Source of the DNA: Actinomycetales bacterium
Lineage (GTDB): Bacteria > Actinomycetota > Actinomycetes > Actinomycetales > Cellulomonadaceae
DNA: 5,595 bases
Reading direction: 5' to 3'
Assembly: GCA_015655615.1 (NCBI GenBank)
Contig: JAATES010000351.1
Location: forward strand, 1-5,595
Shown here: positions 1 through 5,595 of the stretch, one piece after another
Position numbering within the stretch: position 1 is the first letter of the stretch
Layout: every line of letters starts with the position of its first letter
Program-made: the position numbers and the translations under genes
Notes under the pieces: generated by a model
Told to the model about the DNA's origin: nothing
Seen by the model: only the letters and a program-made list of their open reading frames with translations
Database searches by the model: none

Positions 1-75
1 CCATTGAGAACTTTACAGTGCGAAATCGATCAGGGGAAATCGCCCGCACTGCCCGTCTGCCACCTCCCCGCACCG

Positions 76-405
76 GTGACCGCCCCCGCATCGGGTCTGA
101 CCGCCACCGCATTGACCAAGGTATACGGAACCGGATCGTCAGCCACGCAGGCGCCGCACTGGTGCTCGTGACCCACGACATGGCCGGTGGCACGGCATTG
201 TTCCCGGACCGTCACTTTGCGGAACGGCCCGGCTCCGAGACGCACGATGCTCGCCGCGGGCCTGCTGCCGATACCTCTGGTGACTCTGGGCGGCGCAGCC
301 GCTCGGCTGACCGCGGCCTTCGTCGCCATGCTCATCGTCACCAGCTCCCAGGTCGAGGTCGATCGCGCATTCCGCGGCCTCGCTCGCGTCACGGGACACG
401 AGACC
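76..405 (+). pseudogene. Remnant of an ABC transporter (ATPase scraps, possible FtsX-like permease tail)
   Basis: Read on the + strand, three fragments resemble an ABC ATPase of the MacB/LolD type. From GTG 76 the frame gives LTATALTKVYGTGSSATQA, the usual opening of such ATPases, and stops at 169-171. From about 147 a second frame gives ALVLVTHDMA, the H-loop (switch histidine) segment. After an apparent extra base near 184-187 the third frame continues VARHCSRTVTLRNG, the usual segment just after the H-loop. Walker A, the Q-loop, the signature motif and Walker B are all missing, so about 150 residues appear to have been deleted. The third frame then enters a hydrophobic run (about 247-345) ending in VDRAFRGLARVTG, which loosely resembles the cytoplasmic motif after a membrane helix in FtsX-type permeases. 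That last part is uncertain. The gene cannot make a working ATPase. The frame calls are direct observation; family and deletion are inferred from motif order. Confidence 0.45.
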
Positions 406-467
406 ACATCACGGAACAGAGGCAGACAGCCCCGGCCGGGGGAAGGCGGGGACAACCGAGCCGTCCC

Positions 468-483
468 GGGCTCTCACGAGCCC
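468..483 (-). terminator. Hairpin downstream of the flavoenzyme fusion gene
   Basis: GGGCTC-TCAC-GAGCCC forms a perfect 6-bp stem with a 4-base loop, 14 bases past the TGA stop of the fusion gene. An overlapping alternative, GAGCC-N6-GGCTC at 458-473, competes with it. No T-rich tract follows on the minus strand, so it is at best a U-less actinobacterial terminator or an RNA 3'-end stabiliser. A 12-bp palindrome, CCCCGGCCGGGG, lies further on at 430-441. Confidence 0.35.
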
Positions 484-497
484 TGCACCCGGACCGG

Positions 498-2765
498 TCA
501 GTCCTCGCCGTAGAGCACGTCGAAGTTGTCCCGGAGCACGTGCTGCGGGTCGTACCGCCGCTTGATCCCGCGCAGTCGCTCCAGAGTCGCCGGCGGGAAC
601 GCCTCTTGCACCAACGCCGCGCTGAGGTCGGTCTCGAAGCTGAGATAGATACCCACCCCGAGCGGCCGGATGGCCTCCCACGCGGCGTCGATCCGGGAAC
701 GGCTCGCCCCGAAGGCGACCACCGAGTGCTGCGCCTCGCGGTGCGCGTAGGCGGTCGCGTCCGCCGGCACATCGCCGACCGCACCACCGGCGGCGCGGAT
801 CTGGAAGAAGTAGGTGGCTCCGGACTCGATGAGCGAGGCCGCAGCCTGAGCGAACTCCGGCGTCATCCGTTCGAGCAGCACCGAGCGTGCATTGGGCTCT
901 CCCTGCCCATCGTGGGGCGTGCCGCTCGCATTGGCCATCACCTGGGCATAGGTGGTGACCTGAATCGACTGACCGACCAGCGGCGCAAACTGCGCCATCG
1001 GCTGCAACCGCTCCAGGATCACCTCAGGATCGGAGGCGTCGACCATCGTCATGGTCTGGGCGACCAGCGGCTCTCCCGGCCGGCGGCCGCCCATCACCAG
1101 GAAGCTCGTCACATCGCGAGGTGCGGACTCGATCCAGGCGCCCCACTTCGTCATGAACTCGGCGGCATCGTCCACACCGAAGGCGAGTTGCGCCCAGCCG
1201 ACCTCGTGGACCTCATCCACCACGAACTCCATCGCGGTGACCACGCCAACGTTCGCACCAGCGCCCCGCACGGCCCAGAAGAGGTCCTGGTTCTGGTCCG
1301 CGTCGGCCCTGACGAACGTGCCGTCGGCGAGGACCACTTCGGCTGCCACCAGGTGATCGATGGTCAGGCCATGCTCACGGGCCAGGAATCCCAGCCCTCC
1401 CGCCGTCGCCAGGCCGCCGACCCCCACCCCGCCGTAGTCGCCCGAGGTCAGGGCCCAGCCGTGGGTTTCCAGCGCGGCGGCGACATCCATCCACCGGGCG
1501 CCCGGCTCCAGGCGGACCCGGCGCGCCTGCTCGTCGAGTACCCGGATCTGGTTCATCGCCCCCAGATCGATGACGATGCCACCGTCGTTGGTCGACCGCC
1601 CGGAGATGCCATGGCCCCCGGACCGGATCGACAACGGCACGGCCTGCGTGCGTGCATAGGCCAGCGCCTCGGCCACCTCGTCCGCGCTGTGCACCCGCAG
1701 CACCAGACCCGGGTTGCCACCACGCATGTAGGTGGAGCGCACCAGCGGGAAGTCGAAGTCGCCCGGCTCGATGGCGGCGACCCGCAGGTTCGGAGGAATC
1801 GCGTCGTAGTCGATCCCCTCCCGGCGCTGGCGCAGCGCGATGGCCGGCCGGACCGGGGAGTCGTCCGTTCCTGCCGTGCGACGTTCGCTCGCCACGGCCT
1901 CTCGCACTGCAGGGGCGATCTGATCGGCTATCGCCTCGAGCGTTGCCGGGTCGTCTCCCATCACCAGGAAGGTCCCGATGCCGCCCGTCAGCGCCAGTTC
2001 GGTCAGCTCGGCGATCCACTGCTCCGGCGGGCCTTGCAACAACCCGCCCGGTTGGCGTTGCAGGCTTCCGCCGATGTTGAGCATGCGGCGGATCTCACGC
2101 GGATCGCGGCCGGCGCCCACGGCGGTCTCGTCGATCAGTGCGTTGCCCCGTGCCAGGTCACCCGGTTGCAGGTACGGCAGCGAGGGCAGCCAGCCATCCG
2201 CCTGGCGTGCGACCAGCCGCAACATGCGCGGCTTGTAGGCACCGACGTTGATCGGCACCTGATGCGCCGGTCGCGGACCTCGCTTGGCACCAGCGGTCTG
2301 GTAGAACTCCCCGTCGAACCGGAGCCCACCCCGGCTGTCCGCGGCCCAGATGCCGCGGATCACCTCGATGGCCTCGGACAGCGCCGTCACGCTCTGGCCT
2401 GCTGTCAGACGCCGGCCGCCCATCGCCTCGATCGCATCCCAGAAGCCTCCGGCGCCGAGCCCCAGTTCCACGCGGCCACCTGAGAGCAGGTCGAGGCTGG
2501 CCACCGCACGAGCGAGCACCGCGGGTGGCCGCAGCGGGAGGTTGAGGACGTTGCCGGAGACCCGGATCCGATCGGTCTTCGCCGCCACCCAGGACAACAG
2601 CGTCCAGGTGTCGTAGAACTGCGGCTGATACGGGTGGTCCTGAAATGTCACCAGCTCGTATCCCAGGCGCTCGCTGAGTTGCGCCAGGGCGACCGCCTGC
2701 TCGGTGGGGGTGTTGGAGGGGGTGATGAACGAACCGAATTCGAGGGGGTGACCATAGTCGGGCAT
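498..2765 (-). CDS. Fused LLM-class flavin oxidoreductase and FAD-linked (BBE-like) oxidase
   Basis: A continuous 755-residue frame joins two redox enzymes. Residues 1 to about 295 are a bacterial luciferase-like (LLM) TIM-barrel, with an N-terminal FGSFITPS strand, NVLNLPLR (about 72-79), SLDLLSGGRVELGLGAGGFW (about 90-109) and INVGAYKPRMLRLVARQADGW; it would bind FMN or F420. After a charged linker (about 296-330), residues 350-755 are a PCMH/BBE-type FAD oxidase. RSGGHGISGRS carries His385, the expected covalent FAD ligand. GDYGGVGVGG has Tyr444 where bicovalent family members have Cys, AVRGAGANVGVVT follows, and the C-terminal RYDPQHVLRDNF is a BBE-domain ending. No signal peptide or membrane segment is visible, so it is probably cytosolic. 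I chose ATG 2765 because MPDYGHPLEFG is a typical LLM start. GTG 2795 in the same frame would add ten residues. Neither start has a strong Shine-Dalgarno. A divergent HxlR regulator lies upstream. The substrate is unknown; coupled oxidation of an aromatic, quinone or natural product is a guess. Confidence 0.93.
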   Translation of the reverse strand: MPDYGHPLEFGSFITPSNTPTEQAVALAQLSERLGYELVTFQDHPYQPQFYDTWTLLSWVAAKTDRIRVSGNVLNLPLRPPAVLARAVASLDLLSGGRVELGLGAGGFWDAIEAMGGRRLTAGQSVTALSEAIEVIRGIWAADSRGGLRFDGEFYQTAGAKRGPRPAHQVPINVGAYKPRMLRLVARQADGWLPSLPYLQPGDLARGNALIDETAVGAGRDPREIRRMLNIGGSLQRQPGGLLQGPPEQWIAELTELALTGGIGTFLVMGDDPATLEAIADQIAPAVREAVASERRTAGTDDSPVRPAIALRQRREGIDYDAIPPNLRVAAIEPGDFDFPLVRSTYMRGGNPGLVLRVHSADEVAEALAYARTQAVPLSIRSGGHGISGRSTNDGGIVIDLGAMNQIRVLDEQARRVRLEPGARWMDVAAALETHGWALTSGDYGGVGVGGLATAGGLGFLAREHGLTIDHLVAAEVVLADGTFVRADADQNQDLFWAVRGAGANVGVVTAMEFVVDEVHEVGWAQLAFGVDDAAEFMTKWGAWIESAPRDVTSFLVMGGRRPGEPLVAQTMTMVDASDPEVILERLQPMAQFAPLVGQSIQVTTYAQVMANASGTPHDGQGEPNARSVLLERMTPEFAQAAASLIESGATYFFQIRAAGGAVGDVPADATAYAHREAQHSVVAFGASRSRIDAAWEAIRPLGVGIYLSFETDLSAALVQEAFPPATLERLRGIKRRYDPQHVLRDNFDVLYGED

Positions 2766-2817
2766 GACCTGATTCTTCAGCCTGCCGCCCGTCACCGCAA
2801 TCCGCTGGTTAGTGACT

Positions 2818-2823
2818 TATGAT
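2818..2823 (+). promoter_or_regulatory. -10 box for the HxlR gene, probably leaderless
   Basis: TATGAT differs from the TATAAT consensus at one base. A start 6-7 bases downstream falls at or next to the GTG at 2830, so the transcript would be leaderless. This would explain why no properly spaced Shine-Dalgarno precedes that GTG. No good -35 box is visible. The box lies inside the inverted repeat, so bound regulator would block it. Confidence 0.4.
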
Positions 2824-2824
2824 A
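2819..2824 (-). promoter_or_regulatory. -10 box for the flavoenzyme fusion gene
   Basis: On the minus strand this reads TATCAT, one mismatch from TATAAT. It overlaps the opposing -10 box almost completely. Transcription would start near 2812, giving a leader of about 17 bases to GTG 2795 or about 47 bases to ATG 2765. The -35 region is not recognisable, suggesting a weak or activator-dependent promoter. Confidence 0.35.
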
Positions 2825-2829
2825 GGTAA

Positions 2830-3255
2830 GTGACCGCCCCGACTGCTCTTGCCCCGTCCCCCACACAACCGCCTTCGGCCGCAGGCTCGCCGACGGCCGA
2901 AGGCCCTCAGCTGGAGATGCGAACGGGGCGAACCACCAAGTTCGCGAGCATCGACGACGACGAGTGCCACCGCTTCCGCGGCGCCGTGGAACTCGTCGGG
3001 CGCCGGTGGAACTCAGCGGTCCTCCTGGCCCTCGCACGCGGCTCCGAGCGTTTCACGGACATCAGGGATTCCATCATCGGCTTATCCGACCGCATGCTGG
3101 CTGTGCGCCTCAAGGAACTCCAGACCGCAGGCCTGGTGGAGCGCGACATCATCGCGTCAACGCCCGTGCAAGTGCGTTACTCCCTCACGGCACGCGGGGC
3201 GAGCCTGCTCAAGGCGCTGGAGCCGTTGATGGCATGGGGAGAACTGGAGCGGTAA
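2830..3255 (+). CDS. HxlR-family winged-helix transcriptional regulator
   Basis: The 141-residue product carries a full HxlR domain at about residues 44-138. FRGAVELVGRRWNSAVLLAL is the first helix region, RFTDIRDSIIGLSDRMLAVR contains the recognition helix, then LKELQTAGLVERDI, the wing VQVRYSLTARG, and the ending ALEPLMAWGE. Family members bind DNA as dimers and often control an adjacent oxidoreductase in response to quinones, aldehydes or other electrophiles. The only cysteine, Cys46 (DDDECHRF), sits at the position of the conserved N-terminal cysteine used for redox sensing in YodB-like members. Residues 1-40 are a Pro/Ala/Ser-rich extension not usual in the family. GTG 2830 is chosen because it fits a leaderless transcript from TATGAT. 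ATG 2917 would give 112 residues, close to typical family size, but GGAG abuts it with no spacing. The gene is divergent from the flavoenzyme fusion, so it probably represses that gene and itself. Confidence 0.9.
   Translation: MTAPTALAPSPTQPPSAAGSPTAEGPQLEMRTGRTTKFASIDDDECHRFRGAVELVGRRWNSAVLLALARGSERFTDIRDSIIGLSDRMLAVRLKELQTAGLVERDIIASTPVQVRYSLTARGASLLKALEPLMAWGELER
2871..2904. repeat. Perfect 11-bp inverted repeat in the HxlR gene's 5' part
   Basis: GCCTTCGGCCG (2871-2881) and CGGCCGAAGGC (2894-2904) are exact reverse complements separated by 12 bases. It lies in the portion encoding the low-complexity N-terminal extension of the HxlR protein, between the two candidate start codons. In RNA it would form a strong hairpin. 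It could be a regulatory leader structure if the downstream ATG is used, or a chance product of a GC-rich linker. Confidence 0.6.
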
Positions 3256-3272
3256 GCGCTGCCGCGACGATG

Positions 3273-3361
3273 CGGAGACGGAGGGATTTGAACCCTCGGA
3301 CCCCTTACGGGGTCACCACCTTAGCAGGGTGGCGCACTAGACCGGACTATGCGACGTCTCC
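3273..3361 (-). tRNA. tRNA-Ser(GCU)
   Basis: The minus strand folds as an 89-base class II tRNA. The acceptor stem is GGAGACG/CGTCTCC with discriminator G at 3273. The anticodon stem CCACC/GGTGG encloses the loop CTGCTAA, giving anticodon GCT (complement of 3323-3325), which reads AGC and AGU serine codons. The long variable arm GACCCC-GTAA-GGGGTC is characteristic of tRNA-Ser. The T arm is GAGGG-TTCAAAT-CCCTC. The 3' CCA is not encoded, as is usual in actinobacteria. It converges on the HxlR gene, with 17 bases between the TAA stop and the tRNA 3' end. Confidence 0.97.
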
Positions 3362-3384
3362 TTGCCCCACAGGGGCCGCCCCAG

Positions 3385-3412
3385 CCTATAGGTTTCGCGG
3401 GCATTGAGCCAA
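3385..3412 (-). promoter_or_regulatory. Promoter of tRNA-Ser(GCU)
   Basis: On the minus strand, TTGGCT (3407-3412) and TATAGG (3385-3390) are separated by 16 bases and resemble sigma-70-type -35 and -10 boxes. The -10 lies 23 bases before the mature tRNA 5' end, giving a leader of roughly 16 bases. That leader contains GCCCC-TGT-GGGGC (3364-3376), a short hairpin ending two bases before the tRNA. It could aid 5' processing or act as a weak stop for read-through from the exporter gene upstream. Confidence 0.5.
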
Positions 3413-3420
3413 CCTGCGGA

Positions 3421-4758
3421 TCAGGCGACGCCGTCTGCACCCCGGCGCCACCCCGAGTCCGTGACGATGCGTGCCATCATCAGCCCGATCGCCAGGGCGA
3501 GCACCACGAAGGCGGCCTGGACCCCATAGGACAGCGCCTGGATCGTATCGCCGGCGTTGAGGTAGTAGATGGCGCGGTAGACGCTCGCCCCGGGAACCAT
3601 GATCACCACGGCCGGCACGCAGAGCGTCAGTCGTGGCAGCCGCATCCGCGGGGCGACGATGTTGGCGAGCACCCCCACGATCAGTCCCCCGACTCCGGCC
3701 GCACCCTGCGCGATCATGCCGGCGTCGAGCAGCTCCAAGCGCGCCACATTCGCGATGGCACCGATGAGCGCGGCGATGCCGGCCATCCGCCATGGACTGT
3801 TGAACAGCACTGCGAATCCGAACACCCCGAGCAGCGACGCGAGGAGCCTCAGCAGCAGCTTCGTGGCGGGATCGAGCGCAGGGGGCTGCGCGGGCATGGG
3901 TGTCAGGCCGAAGAGCGCCGAGACGATCCAAACGCTCACGGCCGCGCAGATCAGCAGCATCATGGCGTAGGCGAGCCGGGAGATCCCGGCGGTGAAGTCC
4001 ATCCGGGAGAGGTCCATCGCCCCTGTGATCAGCGGGAATCCGGGCACCAGGAACAGCACAGCCGAGACGTAGCCGCTCTCGTGGACCGAGTTGATCAGGC
4101 TGAGTTCGTAGAGCCCCCCAGCCACCGCCAGGTACGCCGTCGCGGCGACGGTCCCCGCCAGCAGGGTCACCGCGAATTGGTTGTAGCCCCGGTGGATCAG
4201 CCCGCGCCGCACCAGCTGGCCCAGCATCGCGGCCACGAACACGATCGCGCACTCAATGGGCCCGCCGTTGTTCAAGAACGCGAATGCCGCACAGGCCAGA
4301 CCCGAGAACAGCCCCGCCGTCAGCTCGCCGTGCCGCAGCGGCCGGCGCTCGATCTCATCGAGAAAGCTGTCGATGTACTCCACCTCGGTACCCGGTGTGA
4401 GCTCTCGCGTGAACTGCTCCAGCAGGGCAATGCGCTCTGAGTTCACCCCGATGGTCCTGGCCTGGGTCACTTCGGTGCGGAAGATCGGGCCCTGGTGCGA
4501 CGTGGCGACGATCTCCGTCACCGAGACCTGCGCCTCGACCGAGTCGAGCCCCAGCGCCGTTCCGACCTGGCTCATCGCGGCTCGCACCCGGTAGCTGCCG
4601 CACCCGGCGGACAGCAGTACGCGGCCCACCCGCAGCACGACGCCCGACCGCCGGATCAGCCGGACCGGCTCCAGCGTGTGCTCGGGGGGCTCGCCCATGC
4701 TCTCGGTCAGGGCCAGGTCAGGGTCCTCGGCCCCGGCGGGCACAGCGGCGCTCGTCAT
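3421..4758 (-). CDS. thrE: ThrE-family threonine/serine exporter
   Basis: The 445-residue product matches the ThrE layout: an N-terminal soluble part of the DUF1212 type (about 30-140), then about ten hydrophobic segments to the end. Recognisable signatures are RVLLSAGCGSYRVRAAM (about 46-62), FLVPGFPLITGAMDL (about 236-250) followed by SRMDFTAGISRLAY, and VIMVPGASVYRAIYYLNAGD (about 385-404). The family (first characterised in Corynebacterium glutamicum, about 489 residues) exports threonine and serine across the inner membrane, driven by proton motive force. The length and helix count fit a complete single-chain exporter rather than the split two-protein form. ATG 4758 is preferred because GAGGGA lies 10 bases upstream; ATG 4800, with a weaker GGGA five bases upstream, would add 14 Arg-rich residues. 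It follows the fabD-like gene by 72 bases (30 from the alternative start) on the same strand, so co-transcription is plausible. Exact substrate range is not shown by sequence. Confidence 0.9.
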   Translation of the reverse strand: MTSAAVPAGAEDPDLALTESMGEPPEHTLEPVRLIRRSGVVLRVGRVLLSAGCGSYRVRAAMSQVGTALGLDSVEAQVSVTEIVATSHQGPIFRTEVTQARTIGVNSERIALLEQFTRELTPGTEVEYIDSFLDEIERRPLRHGELTAGLFSGLACAAFAFLNNGGPIECAIVFVAAMLGQLVRRGLIHRGYNQFAVTLLAGTVAATAYLAVAGGLYELSLINSVHESGYVSAVLFLVPGFPLITGAMDLSRMDFTAGISRLAYAMMLLICAAVSVWIVSALFGLTPMPAQPPALDPATKLLLRLLASLLGVFGFAVLFNSPWRMAGIAALIGAIANVARLELLDAGMIAQGAAGVGGLIVGVLANIVAPRMRLPRLTLCVPAVVIMVPGASVYRAIYYLNAGDTIQALSYGVQAAFVVLALAIGLMMARIVTDSGWRRGADGVA

Positions 4759-4830
4759 ACGTCCAGTGTCCCTCACCCGGCTGCGTCCCGTTCGGTCCAT
4801 CGGTCCCGTGTGTCCCCGCGGACCCGCTCG

Positions 4831-5595
4831 TCAGGAGGGTGCGACCGCGGAGCCATCGCGATCGTCGTCGAGCACCCGCATCGCACGGCCGTCCAGGTAG
4901 GGGCGGGCGAGCCGCAGCAGCACGCGGCTCGGGCCCACGATCACCACACGGGGCACAGCACGGGTGGCGGTCATGACGCTGTGCCAGAGCACCGGACGCT
5001 CCAAGCACTGCTTCAAGTCCCGCATCACGTCCGCACCCCGGGTGGTCGGGGTCGCCGTGGTGCATCCGAGGTAGCGGCCTCCCTGCGCGGCCAGGCCTGC
5101 GGAGTCGAGGGCCTGCGCCCAGTCCCCGGCCACCGGACTCATGAACCGCGAATGGAAGGCATTGCTCACCGGAACGGCGACAGCACGATCTGCGAGGTCA
5201 TCGGCCGCCCGCTTGATTCCGGCCAGGCTTCCGGCCAGCGCGATCTCCGTCGGTCCGTTGACCGCTGCCAGGTCGACCCCGTACCGCTCCGCGAGCTCCA
5301 AACCTCGCTGCCGTTGGCGTTCGGGGTCCATCTCCTGCTCGGTGAAGACCTCCAGCATCGTTCCACCCGGCGGTGCCGCTGCCATGATCTGCCCTCGCCG
5401 CGCTGCGAGGCGCACCGCCGTGACCGGATCGAGGTATCCAGCGGCCGCGGCCGCGGCCAGGGATCCGAGGCTGTGGCCCGCGAAGACGTCACCGCCGTCG
5501 GGGATGACGGACCCGCCGTCCTGGGCGGCGATCCAGTGCGCGAGGGCGGCGGCGACGATGGCGGGCTGGACGTTCTCGGTGCGGGTGAGCACGTC
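4831..5595 (-). CDS. fabD: Malonyl-CoA:ACP transacylase, 5' part beyond the window
   Basis: The visible 255 residues lack about 50 N-terminal residues and run off the end at 5595; the valine at 5590-5592 is not a start. The enzyme moves malonyl groups from CoA to acyl carrier protein, priming elongation in type II fatty-acid or polyketide synthesis, in the cytosol. Visible landmarks are TRTENVQPA, the nucleophile elbow GHSLGS (Ser codon at 5470-5472), ARRGQIM with the malonate-binding Arg, VDLAAVNGPTEIALAG, VPVSNAFHSRFMSP with the catalytic His, and KQCLERPVLW, whose Gln matches Gln250 of E. coli FabD. The C-terminus VIVGPSRVLLRL corresponds to the usual VGPG segment. The AFH form around the His favours malonyl over methylmalonyl. 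Oddities are Ser instead of the usual Glu after GHSLG and a run of six alanines next to it. The downstream neighbour is thrE rather than fabH, acpP or fabF; genes upstream are not visible. It might serve a secondary pathway instead of housekeeping synthesis. Confidence 0.88.
   Translation of the reverse strand, partial: DVLTRTENVQPAIVAAALAHWIAAQDGGSVIPDGGDVFAGHSLGSLAAAAAAGYLDPVTAVRLAARRGQIMAAAPPGGTMLEVFTEQEMDPERQRQRGLELAERYGVDLAAVNGPTEIALAGSLAGIKRAADDLADRAVAVPVSNAFHSRFMSPVAGDWAQALDSAGLAAQGGRYLGCTTATPTTRGADVMRDLKQCLERPVLWHSVMTATRAVPRVVIVGPSRVLLRLARPYLDGRAMRVLDDDRDGSAVAPS

Larger units (their letters stand above)
2815..2831. promoter_or_regulatory. Inverted-repeat operator, likely HxlR binding site
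   Basis: ACTTATGATAGGTAAGT is a perfect ACTTA/TAAGT inverted repeat with a 7-base spacer. Counted as 6-mers it is ACTTAT-N5-GTAAGT, one mismatch from a perfect pair. It is the most AT-rich stretch of the gap between the divergent fusion gene and the HxlR gene. Its half-site spacing suits a winged-helix dimer such as HxlR. AGTGAC also occurs twice as a direct repeat (2811-2816 and 2829-2834). That the neighbouring regulator binds here is inferred from position and symmetry. Confidence 0.55.

Noticed and set aside
1..60. Possible promoter TTGAGA or TTTACA near the start of the window
   Set aside because: No acceptable -10 box at 16-18 bases from either, and the only downstream frame is the broken ABC remnant.
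30..455. A 141-codon open frame on the - strand in the region without genes
   Set aside because: No family resemblance, no supporting Shine-Dalgarno, and the + strand of the same bases gives recognisable ABC fragments.
1375..2019. A 214-codon second - strand frame within the fusion gene
   Set aside because: It is an out-of-frame reading of the same gene, dominated by Arg and Gly; no motifs.
18..2483. An 821-codon open frame on the + strand, opposite the flavoenzyme fusion
   Set aside because: Its product is rich in Arg, His, Pro and Gly with no recognisable domain, as expected when the antisense of a GC-biased gene is read. The opposite strand has two complete enzyme domains. Only its first 60 or so codons overlap the real ABC remnant.
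3249..3265. GCGG-N9-CCGC as a shared terminator between the HxlR gene and the tRNA
   Set aside because: Only a 4-bp stem, overlaps the HxlR stop codon and has no T tract on either strand.
3349..4440. A 363-codon open frame on the + strand opposite thrE, starting inside the tRNA
   Set aside because: Low-complexity His/Gln/Arg/Gly-rich translation without domains, antisense to a clear membrane exporter and overlapping a tRNA gene.

Overview
This is a high-GC window with strong G/C third-position bias, GTG starts, a tRNA gene without an encoded CCA end, and ThrE and FabD proteins of actinobacterial type. It looks like a chromosomal piece of an actinobacterium. I cannot name the genus from the sequence. 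Layout by position: (1) bases 1-497 hold no intact gene. On the + strand there are scraps that read as a decayed ABC transporter: the start of an ATPase, then directly its H-loop end, then a one-base frameshift, then a hydrophobic stretch that may be permease. (2) Bases 498-2765 (-) encode a 755-residue fusion of two flavoenzymes, an N-terminal luciferase-like monooxygenase (LLM) and a C-terminal FAD-linked oxidase of the berberine-bridge (BBE) type. (3) Bases 2830-3255 (+) encode a divergent HxlR-family regulator. The short gap between the two contains an inverted repeat, ACTTA-N7-TAAGT, lying over -10-like boxes for both directions. (4) Bases 3273-3361 (-) are tRNA-Ser(GCU), with a visible promoter. 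(5) Bases 3421-4758 (-) encode a ThrE-type threonine/serine exporter. (6) Bases 4831-5595 (-) hold the C-terminal five-sixths of a FabD-type malonyl-CoA:ACP transacylase that enters from beyond the window. The two units probably work independently. The HxlR regulator very likely controls the flavoenzyme fusion and itself, in the manner of quinone- or electrophile-responsive HxlR/oxidoreductase pairs. fabD and thrE run in the same direction with a short gap and may be co-transcribed, although their functions (fatty-acid or polyketide priming, and amino-acid export) are not obviously linked. The most interesting item is the fused two-flavin enzyme with its own divergent regulator. Its substrate cannot be read from the sequence.
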